A stretch of 64,000 nucleotides of DNA, taken from contig NZ_AP022591.1 of assembly GCF_010731795.1 (NCBI RefSeq), positions 3,596,001-3,660,000 on the forward strand, read 5' to 3'. Position numbers and translations under genes: made by a program. Of this stretch, positions 54,522 through 62,537 are shown one piece after another. Below the pieces are notes generated by a model. That model saw nothing but the letters and a program-made list of their open reading frames with translations. It ran no database searches and had not been told where the DNA came from. Every line of letters starts with the position of its first letter. The first letter of the stretch is position 1. The DNA is from Mycolicibacterium celeriflavum (lineage in GTDB: Bacteria; Actinomycetota; Actinomycetes; Mycobacteriales; Mycobacteriaceae).

Positions 54522-55717
54522 GGCTCAATCTCCGGACTGACGCGTTTGGTGGCAGCTGCCACCGCATCGCTGATCAAGCCCGCGGCGACGGCCCAAGAGC
54601 GCTGTACAGCAGTCTGCCCCGCCTCGCCGAGTTTCGTTGCGAACTGCGGATCCCTCAACAGTCGGAGCATTGCGGCGGCAAGTGCCGCGGCGTCGTTCGG
54701 CGGTACCAACAGGCCGGTGACACCGTCGTCGATCGCGGCCGGTAGGTCGCCGACGGTGGTGCCGATGACCGGACGGCCGAAGGTGTACGCCAGGTGTGCC
54801 ACGCCGCTGGCGCTGGCGCGGATGTACGGCGTGACGACGACTCGCGCGGATTCGATGAGTTCGGGCACCTCGTCCATCGCGCAGTAGCCCGGCCGGGCCT
54901 CCACGCCGTTGGCCGCGGCCCGGACCAGCAGGTCCGGAAGATCCACATCGGCGCTGACGGCACCAGCGAGGATCAGGCGTGCTCTCGGCATCTCGGCTTT
55001 GACCAGACCGAATGCATCGATCAGCACATCGATGCCCTTGTAGGTGGTCCACGTGCCGAAGAACAGCGCGACGGGTTCGGTCATGGCCACCGGCGCCGGT
55101 GGCCGGCCGCGATGCATGACACCGGACTCGCCGTGCGGGATGACGACGACGTCGCAGTTGGGCTGCCAGTGGTCGAGCACGATCTGCCGGGTCCGCGGGC
55201 CCAATACGAATGCGACGTCCATCTGTCGCCAGGCTGCGGCGAAAGAGGCCTGCAACAGTCGGCCGTCCTTGGGCGTGCTGGTGTCCTTGGCGTCGGATCG
55301 CGGGAGCGGCTCGTGGGCGACGATGCCGAACACCGTGCGCGGCAACAACTTGCAGATTGCCACCACAAGCCACGGCTCAAAGGTGAAGCGCCACTGTGAG
55401 AACAGCACCGCGCGCGGCGGTCGACGGCGCAACTGGTAGGCCAACACCAGCCAGGCCAGTACCAGCTGGCCTGCACGCCGGGCGCGCCGCAACAGATACC
55501 GCAGGTACCCGTGGCCGCCGTTCTCATTGGGATGCCAGGTTGGCAATACCGAGCGGATCTCGAATCCCGCTTCTGCGGAAGTGATTTCGGGCTTCGGGCC
55601 GGTCCACAGCTCTACCTCGTCGCCGTGGTCGGCCAGAGCGCTGCCGAGTTGGGCGGCGAACTGGAAGAGCCCACCCGACGGCGAGAACTCAACCAGGACC
55701 GTGCGGTTGTTCGTCAT
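54518..55717 (-). CDS. GT4-family glycosyltransferase
   Basis: The 399-residue GT-B enzyme opens with VLVEFSPSGGLFQFAAQLGS. The hinge IPHGESGVMHRG and FFGTWTTYKGIDVLIDAFGL mark the donor domain, and ASASGVAHLAYTFGRPVIGT the sugar-nucleotide site. The unusual MDEVPELIESARVVVTPYIR is typical of GT4 subgroups acting on lipid-linked sugars. ATGA overlaps link it to the polymerase upstream and to the exported protein downstream. Confidence 0.88.
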   Translation of the reverse strand: MTNNRTVLVEFSPSGGLFQFAAQLGSALADHGDEVELWTGPKPEITSAEAGFEIRSVLPTWHPNENGGHGYLRYLLRRARRAGQLVLAWLVLAYQLRRRPPRAVLFSQWRFTFEPWLVVAICKLLPRTVFGIVAHEPLPRSDAKDTSTPKDGRLLQASFAAAWRQMDVAFVLGPRTRQIVLDHWQPNCDVVVIPHGESGVMHRGRPPAPVAMTEPVALFFGTWTTYKGIDVLIDAFGLVKAEMPRARLILAGAVSADVDLPDLLVRAAANGVEARPGYCAMDEVPELIESARVVVTPYIRASASGVAHLAYTFGRPVIGTTVGDLPAAIDDGVTGLLVPPNDAAALAAAMLRLLRDPQFATKLGEAGQTAVQRSWAVAAGLISDAVAAATKRVSPEIEP

Positions 55718-57567
55718 ACCGCGGCTCCGACCGGCTCAGCCGACACGGCCGCGCGTGGCCAGAATCGGTTCGCCAAGCGGCCCAACAGCAGTCGGGCCAA
55801 CACCATGGCGACCAGACCCCAACCCGCTGCATAGGCCACCGCCAACTGGGACCGCACGGAGGTGCGTTCTACGTGAACGTCGGTAATGGTCTCGACGGTG
55901 TATTGCATGGGGCCGATGTGGTCGTTGATCCGCGTGCGTGCCACGGCCAACGCGTTGGCCAGGCCCCGTTCGGCGCCGTCGGCATCCTGCGCGGTGACCG
56001 AGAACGTCGCGATACCGCGGATCGGGTCGGAGTGGATCTGTGCCGGGGCGTCGGTGTTGTACATGACCTCGATCAGGGTAGGCAGGAATGCCTCGCGGGC
56101 CCGGACATTCATCGCGTACGCGGCCCAGCCGTCGAGCGGGCCGACCGGCACCATGATGACCTTCTGGCTGGCCCGCACCGCCGGTGTGCCCGCGACCAGC
56201 ATGCTGGCACCGGCTACGGCGGCGCCGACGACGCCCGCCGTCACCCACAGCGCAGCGGTCCGCAACATATTGCGGATCACTTCCGGTCGCACCGCTTCGG
56301 CCGGGCCGAGGGCGCATGCCAGCGCCAGCACGATGGCGAACGACCGAAAGTAGGCCATGTGGAGAAAGATGCTTGCGACCGACCAGGTGACGATGCCGGT
56401 GAGCGTTGCCGCGGCCAGCGCCCGATCCACCGAACTGGGGTTCGCAGCGATTCGCAGCGCCACGATCGTGAAGATGCCACCGACCATGATCAGCCAGGTG
56501 AACAGCCCGGTCACCCCGGACTCGGCGAGGAACTGGGCGTAGAGATTGTGCGGGGCGACGAGCCCTTCGTTGACGGCTGTCCGCACCCGGTCGGTGTAGT
56601 AGGGCACCTCGTAGCCGAAGGCCCCCGGGCCGAACCCGAAGGCGGGCCGTTCCTGGAACATCCGCCAGGCCATCTCCTGAGATGCCTCGCGACCGAGGAC
56701 CGAGGGGTCGATGTCATAGCTCCGCTGACCACCGGACCCACCGAGCACGTCGTTCACCAGGGCCACCAGTCGGTTGCCGATGCCGGGGATCGCGAGCGTC
56801 AACAGCATGGCGGGTGCTATCCATGCCAACTTTTTCGGCTTGCCAGAAGCGACGAACCACAGCGCGACCGCCACCCCGGCCGTCAACAGCGTGCCGCGTG
56901 ATTGAGTCAGATAGATGCCGACCAGCATGAGGACGCTGCAGAGCAGCCATGCCACCGACTGCCGCTGCCTACCGGCGCGACGGCTGCGTTGTGCCAGTGC
57001 CCAACCCATCGGCAGGCCCAACACCAGCTGGCGGCCCCAGAAGTTCGAGTCACCATACGGCCCGGCATACCGCTGGGTCGTGATCAATTCCCCCTGGGCT
57101 TCTGAGATCTGGGCAAAGCCGCCGAACGTCGCATCTCCACCGGTCAGATAACTCGCGATCGACAGCAGCGACAGGACGGCCAGTGTCACGGCCATCGCCA
57201 TCGCCACCGCCCAGGGCTTCCCGGTGACCTGGGTCAGCATCAGGATGACGAGCAGGAACGCAAGGTCGACCGCCGCCCGCCAGAGCTCGGCGGTCGATGC
57301 GGCTGTGTCGACGCTGCCGACGAGCGCGATCACCTGGCCTGCGACATACACCCCGATCAGGGCGGCGCCGATGATCGTCCAGCGATTGAGGCGAGCCCGG
57401 GCCTGTGGGTCGCGCAACGCGACGATCAGCGCGAGAACGCCGAGCGCCACACTGGCTTTGAACACGGGAGCCGAGGTGTATTGGGTGGCCACCTCGGACA
57501 CGTTGGCCACTTCCGCGACCACCATGCCGACGAGGACGCCGACGATCCATGGGCTGGAGCCGGACAC
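55714..57567 (-). CDS. Wzy/O-antigen-ligase-like polymerase with fused Wzz-like periplasmic domain
   Basis: The protein has about 617 residues. Some ten or more membrane spans include the Wzy_C signature FGFGPGAFGYEVPYYTDRVR and PHNLYAQFLAESGVTGLFTW. After about residue 450 follows AGTPAVRASQKVIMVPVGPL and a soluble alpha/beta region with IATFSVTAQDADGAERGLAN, ending in a further TM. That part resembles the outer domain of chain-length (Wzz) proteins. Polymerisation and length control may thus be partly in one polypeptide. GTG at 57567, 2 nt after the Wzz stop, is preferred to a TTG at 57600. Confidence 0.8.
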   Translation of the reverse strand: MSGSSPWIVGVLVGMVVAEVANVSEVATQYTSAPVFKASVALGVLALIVALRDPQARARLNRWTIIGAALIGVYVAGQVIALVGSVDTAASTAELWRAAVDLAFLLVILMLTQVTGKPWAVAMAMAVTLAVLSLLSIASYLTGGDATFGGFAQISEAQGELITTQRYAGPYGDSNFWGRQLVLGLPMGWALAQRSRRAGRQRQSVAWLLCSVLMLVGIYLTQSRGTLLTAGVAVALWFVASGKPKKLAWIAPAMLLTLAIPGIGNRLVALVNDVLGGSGGQRSYDIDPSVLGREASQEMAWRMFQERPAFGFGPGAFGYEVPYYTDRVRTAVNEGLVAPHNLYAQFLAESGVTGLFTWLIMVGGIFTIVALRIAANPSSVDRALAAATLTGIVTWSVASIFLHMAYFRSFAIVLALACALGPAEAVRPEVIRNMLRTAALWVTAGVVGAAVAGASMLVAGTPAVRASQKVIMVPVGPLDGWAAYAMNVRAREAFLPTLIEVMYNTDAPAQIHSDPIRGIATFSVTAQDADGAERGLANALAVARTRINDHIGPMQYTVETITDVHVERTSVRSQLAVAYAAGWGLVAMVLARLLLGRLANRFWPRAAVSAEPVGAAV

Positions 57568-57569
57568 GG

Positions 57570-58151
57570 CTATGCGTTGCTCCGGCGTGAGCGCAGCCAA
57601 GCCGCGCCGATCCCGACCGCAACGCCGAGCAGCAGACCCCCCAGCGCGCCGGCCAGGACAAGCTGGGTCCGTGATGTCGTCATTGCGGATGCACCATCAG
57701 GCGGCGAAACCACCCGGACCTGAAACGGCGCGGAGACCGCTGTGACCTCAGGTGTGGCCTTGGCGAGGAGATCCGAAACCGCGGCTTGTGCGGCTTGAGC
57801 TGACGGTGCATCGGCGGTGATCGACACCATTGTGGTGTCCGGTAGCGCACCGGCCGTCAACGTCAGGCTCGATGCGTCGATACCGGCAGCCGATGCCGCG
57901 CTCGCGGCCCAGCGCGGGTCGGAGTAGACGGCCGCCGCAGTGCGCGAAACCTGCCCTTGCGTGAGGACCTCCCAGTAGGCCGATGCATCGGCGGTGCTCA
58001 GGTCAGGCCCCGGGACCAAGGCCACCTGTGCGGTCGCGCGATACGTCGTCGATACCGGCAGCAGCAGGCCGGCGAGGCCACCGATGACGAGGCCGATAGC
58101 GGCGCACATTGCGACGATCGGCTTCAGCCAAAGGCGTTGCGGGAAACTCAT
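57570..58151 (-). CDS. Wzz-like chain-length determinant protein
   Basis: The 193-residue protein has two TMs (IVAMCAAIGLVIGGLAGLLL near 12-31 and LVLAGALGGLLLGVAVGIGA near 165-185) enclosing an outer domain with YRATAQVALVPGPDL, the usual start of Wzz/KpsE-type proteins. No tyrosine kinase domain is attached and none is encoded nearby. It would set polymer length with the Wzy-like protein. Its start overlaps the flippase stop by 4 nt (ATGA). Confidence 0.82.
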   Translation of the reverse strand: MSFPQRLWLKPIVAMCAAIGLVIGGLAGLLLPVSTTYRATAQVALVPGPDLSTADASAYWEVLTQGQVSRTAAAVYSDPRWAASAASAAGIDASSLTLTAGALPDTTMVSITADAPSAQAAQAAVSDLLAKATPEVTAVSAPFQVRVVSPPDGASAMTTSRTQLVLAGALGGLLLGVAVGIGAAWLRSRRSNA

Positions 58152-59707
58152 GGACCGTCCTTTTCGCCATGGGCGTCACCGCTTCGCCATGATCCTGCCA
58201 GGCGGCTGACAACCGGCCGGGCCAGCTCCGGCGCGGTGACGGACAGCGCCGCTGCATAGACGACGATGCCCAGCGGCACCAGGAGAGCAAGTTGAACCGG
58301 TGCCGGCCAATGAACGACCAGAAGGCCGATGCCAAAGACGGTGGCGGCCATGGGGATAGTCGCAGCCAGCGGCCCACCTACGACCGAGAAGATTTGCGTC
58401 CACCGTATTGGAATGACCCGGCGGACCACGGTCATCCGGATCGTGAAATGAACCAACTCGACACTGAGTAGGGCCACCGCCACCAGCGTTGCGCTGTGCC
58501 CCGCCGCCCACCAGATCGGTCCTATCAGTAGGACGAGTTTGACCGCATTGATCGCGGTGAGCACGCCGGGGCGGCCCGCGGCTTTGAAGACGTCGCCCGC
58601 GTGGTACGAGGCCGAATAGATCGCGGTATACAACGCCAGCACGACCAAGATGTTCTTGGCGCCGTCGTACTGCGAGCCGTACAAGGTGTGCAGCAGGGGG
58701 TCGGCCACCACAGCCAAGCCGACGCCGGCCGGCAAGGTCAGCGCCAGGACGATGCCCAGGGCCTTCTGGTACTGCGTGGACATGGCCCCGCGATCGCGCT
58801 GCAGCCGGGACATCGAACTGAACAACACGTCGCTTATCACGGCGCACAGGTTGAGTACGACGAGCTCGGGCACCCGGTAGGCCAGCGTGTACAGGCCGAG
58901 TTCGGTGGTGCCGAGCCGGGTCCCGACCGCGAGGTAGTCGACGTTGTAGATCGCGTAGGCGAGCAGTGTGACACCGGTGACGGGGATTCCGAACCGCAGC
59001 AGCGCCCTGGCTTCGTCCAGATGGAACCGCGGCCACACGAAGGTCGGTGCGGCCCACCAGTACATGATCGCGGTGATCAGCACGCCGGCGAGTTGGCCGT
59101 ACACGAGGCTCCACACCCCGTGGCCGGTCGCGGCGAGCCAGATGGTGAGTACCGTTTTGACCACTGCGCCGGCGAACTCTGGGAGCAGTCGGCGCTGGAA
59201 CTTCAGGTCGCGGCGCAACCAGGACAACGGCACGACGCTGGCAGCCGAGATCACCAACGCGATCGCAAGGACGCGGATCAGCGGCGCGAGGTCGGGATGG
59301 CGTAGGAGGTCGGCCGTGATGTCGGCGGTCGAAGCCAGCAGCGCTCCGGCGATCACCCCGAATCCGATGGAGAGGGTCAATCCGGTTGGGGCGATTCGAT
59401 TCCAGGGGCGGTGACTTTGAATGAGCGCCTCCGCGACGCCGAGGTCCTTGACGTAGTCGAACAAGTTGACCAGCAGCAACGCCAGGGCGAAGACGCCGAA
59501 TTCGGCTGGGGTGAGCAGACGCGCGACAACGACCGTCATCAGCAGGGTGGAGCTCTTGCTGATCGCAAAGACGGTGTAGTTCCAGATCGTCTGCTTGCCG
59601 AGGTTCGGGCGCTTGGCCGGTGGCGGATCCGGGGTGTCGAGCGGTGGGTCAGGGGGGTTGTTCGGCGTCATGGCGCTGCGGTTCGGTGAAGAACCGTCTT
59701 CCGCCAC
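58148..59707 (-). CDS. Wzx-like oligosaccharide flippase
   Basis: The 519-residue MOP-superfamily transporter has 12-14 hydrophobic spans. The N-terminal WNYTVFAISKSSTLLMTVVV and RLLTPAEFGVFALALLLVNL are typical of polysaccharide exporters of the WzxC/TuaB type. It flips lipid-linked repeat units across the membrane. The GTG at 59707 is preceded by CAGGAG and begins a Pro-rich cytosolic tail. It is the first gene of the minus-strand polysaccharide operon. A 200-bp gap with no visible gene separates it from the divergent glycosyltransferase and should hold both promoters. Confidence 0.88.
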   Translation of the reverse strand: MAEDGSSPNRSAMTPNNPPDPPLDTPDPPPAKRPNLGKQTIWNYTVFAISKSSTLLMTVVVARLLTPAEFGVFALALLLVNLFDYVKDLGVAEALIQSHRPWNRIAPTGLTLSIGFGVIAGALLASTADITADLLRHPDLAPLIRVLAIALVISAASVVPLSWLRRDLKFQRRLLPEFAGAVVKTVLTIWLAATGHGVWSLVYGQLAGVLITAIMYWWAAPTFVWPRFHLDEARALLRFGIPVTGVTLLAYAIYNVDYLAVGTRLGTTELGLYTLAYRVPELVVLNLCAVISDVLFSSMSRLQRDRGAMSTQYQKALGIVLALTLPAGVGLAVVADPLLHTLYGSQYDGAKNILVVLALYTAIYSASYHAGDVFKAAGRPGVLTAINAVKLVLLIGPIWWAAGHSATLVAVALLSVELVHFTIRMTVVRRVIPIRWTQIFSVVGGPLAATIPMAATVFGIGLLVVHWPAPVQLALLVPLGIVVYAAALSVTAPELARPVVSRLAGSWRSGDAHGEKDGP

Positions 59708-59907
59708 CGAATCGCTCCTGTCGACTTTGCTGAGGTTGCGTTAGTGCACGGCTCGGTTGGTGACAGCCTGCTATTGAGCGCCGGATCAGTGTATGTCAGC
59801 GGACGCTGGACTCAGTTGGAAACAGGCCCTCGATTGGTGATCGTCGGTTCAGTGCAACAGTTAGCTTGATTCGAGCGGGCGATCACAGCAATCGAGGCAG
59901 GTGTGCG

Positions 59908-61167
59908 GTGTCGGTGACACTGGTGAGTGCGGTCGATCCAAATCCCACCGACGCCGGAAAAAAGGTGGTGCTGGCGGGATTTCTCGAGTACTTCCGGGAC
60001 CGGTTGGGTCCACCGGATGTGCATTACCTACTTGTCGGCGGCTCACCGCGGTCGGAGTTTCCGGTCACGTTGCACCCGCTGCCCAGGCCGAGTCGGAAAG
60101 CGGCGTTGACCGCGGTGGCCAGCCGCGTGCCGACCGGTCGGGCGACCCTGCAGGAGTCCTTGCTGTACTCGCCGGAAGTTGAACGCGCGGTACAGATGAC
60201 GCTGGAGCGGATCGGCCCGGATCTGGAGATCTACGACACCATTCGGATGGCGCAGTACGCCGACGAGGCCCGTGCCGACCGCCAGCTGTGTTATCTCGAT
60301 GACCTGTTCTCCGAGCGGTATACGGCGATGCTCGACGCGGCGGATCGCTACCCCGACGTGACGATCCGGCCGCTGGGCAACTTCGCCCAGCACGTGCCCC
60401 GCCGGTTGCGGCCACTGGCCGACAGCAAGCTTCCGCAACGGGCGCTGCTACGCATGGAGGCCGCTCTGGCCCGCCGCAGTGAAGACCGCGCGGCATTGCG
60501 GTTCCGTCGGAACCTGTTGGTCAACGACGGCGAGGCCACCCGGCTGGCAGCCCGGGTCGCGAATCGCGGATCGGCCGACGTGCGGGCGGTGCCACCGTTG
60601 GTCAAGCCGCCGCAGTACCGCCAGCGCCGGTACGAAGGAGCGCCGGACTTCGTCTTCATCGGTTTGTTGTCGTTGCCGCACAACGAGGATGGCGTGCGGT
60701 CGTTCCTTACCGACGTGTGGCCGACGGTGCTGACCCGGATACCGAAGGCTCGGTTACGCATCATCGGGCGGGACTGCAGCCCCGAATTGACCGAGGCGGT
60801 GGGCCGGTTCGGCGGTTCGGTGTCCCTGGAGGGCTATGTCGACGACCTCACCGAGGTGTTGTGTTCGGCGGCCGGCTTGATCAACCACCTGCGATTCGGC
60901 TCGGGGATCAAGCTGAAAGTGATCGAAGCACTTGGGCGCGGACTACCGGTGATCTCGACGAGCGTGGGTGCCGACGGGTTCGCCACCGGGGGAGAGCACG
61001 GTGTGCTGGTTGCCGACCGGGCCGCGCAGTTCGTCGAGGCCATGTGCGAATTGACCGATCCCGGCCGTAACCGGGAGATATCCGAGGCTGCCCGTGGGCA
61101 ATTCGACTCCGCCTATGCGCGTGACGCCGTATTCGCTTGCTACGACAACGCTTTCTCGCTTCGCTGA
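59908..61167 (+). CDS. GT1/GT4-like glycosyltransferase
   Basis: The 419-residue protein has an N-terminal domain opening VTLVSAVDPNPTDAGKKVVL. The C-terminal Glyco_trans_1_4-type domain shows FVFIGLLSLPHNEDGVRSFL, SVSLEGYVDDLTEVLCSAAG and GSGIKLKVIEALGRGLPVIS. It resembles PEP-CTERM-locus and spore-coat transferases. GTG at 59908 with GAGGCAGG upstream is preferred; an in-frame start at 59866 adds 14 residues. It is divergent from the flippase gene and shares the control region, so it is probably part of the same pathway. Confidence 0.85.
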   Translation: MSVTLVSAVDPNPTDAGKKVVLAGFLEYFRDRLGPPDVHYLLVGGSPRSEFPVTLHPLPRPSRKAALTAVASRVPTGRATLQESLLYSPEVERAVQMTLERIGPDLEIYDTIRMAQYADEARADRQLCYLDDLFSERYTAMLDAADRYPDVTIRPLGNFAQHVPRRLRPLADSKLPQRALLRMEAALARRSEDRAALRFRRNLLVNDGEATRLAARVANRGSADVRAVPPLVKPPQYRQRRYEGAPDFVFIGLLSLPHNEDGVRSFLTDVWPTVLTRIPKARLRIIGRDCSPELTEAVGRFGGSVSLEGYVDDLTEVLCSAAGLINHLRFGSGIKLKVIEALGRGLPVISTSVGADGFATGGEHGVLVADRAAQFVEAMCELTDPGRNREISEAARGQFDSAYARDAVFACYDNAFSLR

Positions 61168-61184
61168 TCGTCGACGGGGAAGCC

Positions 61185-62354
61185 TCATTGCCGGGAAATG
61201 ACACCCTGCACCTTGTCGACTTCGGCGATCAACGCATCGACGGCCCGTGAAAGTTCTTGCCGCTCAGGCTCGGTCACCTTGTCGTAGGGCACGAAGCCGG
61301 CGTTCCACTGGTGCTTGTCCAGCAGCCCCTGGACAGTGGCGAACGCCAGGTCGACCTGCGCGCCCAGCTCGTGGTCCCGCTCGTCGATGATCGGCCGAAC
61401 CGAGCCGACCGCAGTACGGGCACCGTCGAGGTTGGCCTGGATGTCCCAGAGGTCGGTGTGGCTGAAGACCTCTTCGGCGCCGGCGATCGTGTTCTGCGCG
61501 ATCTTGGCCAGCAGACGTTGTGCTCCACCGGCGATCTCGGTGGCGTCGATCGTCCATTTCGGGTCCTTGACGAGGGCGTCGAGTTCTTTGACATCGGCCA
61601 CCAGCTGATCCGCGATCGCGCCGGTGTCCGGCTGCAGGTTGCTCAACCACAGGTCCTTTTCCAAGCGGTGGAACCCGGTCCACCGCTCGCCCGGGCGCAC
61701 ATCGGCCTCGCGCTGGTCGATCCGCCGGCCCAGATCGTTCGGGAACGATTCGGCGACCTGTTCGACACGCCCGTAGTAGGTGCGGGCCTGGGAATACAAC
61801 TCCTGGGCACCTTCCCAGTCGCCCTTCTTCGTAGCGCCGGCGAACACCTCGGTGGCGGTCACCAGATTGGTGGTCTGGCCGATGACGTAGGCCTTGTAGC
61901 TGTCGGCGGCTTCCTTGAACCCGTCCTGGGCATCCGCCGGACGCGCGTTGCCGGTGACGGTGAAGTCACCGCGGATGCCGTCGCCGACCATGCCGGGCTT
62001 GCAAGCGGTGTAGTACCTGCCCGGCTCGAGCAGCTGCACGACCAGTTTGCGCTGCAGGCCGGGGGCGATGTTCCCCACTTCGCCCATGACCCGGTCACCG
62101 GCGCCGTAGAGGTAGAACTCGGTGACCGCAGTGCCGTGGTTGGTGATCACGAACGTGGTCGTGCCGGTGCCTGCGGAGGCCTTCGACAGCTGACATGATT
62201 CATCGCCGGCCGCCACGGTGATCTCACTGCTGTCGGGCTTGCCATCAGGAACCGTCGGCTTGGGCGCGCACCCGGACATGAACATTGCGGTGAGGCCGAC
62301 CACTACGACGGCAGCGGTCAACCCCGCTTTTGCGTTGTGCGCAACGCGAGCCAT
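61185..62354 (-). CDS. EfeO-like iron-uptake lipoprotein (cupredoxin + M75 peptidase-like domain)
   Basis: The 389-residue protein has a lipoprotein signal with lipobox TAMFMSGC. A cupredoxin-like N-domain follows (FVITNHGTAVTEFYLYGAGD, and YTACKPGMVGDG containing Cys). The EfeO/M75 helical domain has the HxxE metal motif in TGFHRLEKDLW. EfeO captures iron outside the membrane for the EfeU permease. No efeU or efeB lies next to it within the window. The ATG at 62354 is chosen because the signal peptide begins there; an in-frame start upstream is unlikely. Confidence 0.88.
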   Translation of the reverse strand: MARVAHNAKAGLTAAVVVVGLTAMFMSGCAPKPTVPDGKPDSSEITVAAGDESCQLSKASAGTGTTTFVITNHGTAVTEFYLYGAGDRVMGEVGNIAPGLQRKLVVQLLEPGRYYTACKPGMVGDGIRGDFTVTGNARPADAQDGFKEAADSYKAYVIGQTTNLVTATEVFAGATKKGDWEGAQELYSQARTYYGRVEQVAESFPNDLGRRIDQREADVRPGERWTGFHRLEKDLWLSNLQPDTGAIADQLVADVKELDALVKDPKWTIDATEIAGGAQRLLAKIAQNTIAGAEEVFSHTDLWDIQANLDGARTAVGSVRPIIDERDHELGAQVDLAFATVQGLLDKHQWNAGFVPYDKVTEPERQELSRAVDALIAEVDKVQGVISRQ

Positions 62355-62537
62355 GTCATGGACCTTTCCGAGCAGTTCGGACACCCACCACCAGATAACC
62401 AAGCCAACAGCAAAATTGCAGCATTGCGAGAAACGAGTGCTGGTCGGCCAATTGCCAGTCAGTCAACTGTGCCCGCCGGTACTATCCGATCCCGGTTGGG
62501 ATTACCAGCCGGGACATCCGAAAGCAGGTCGAACAGC

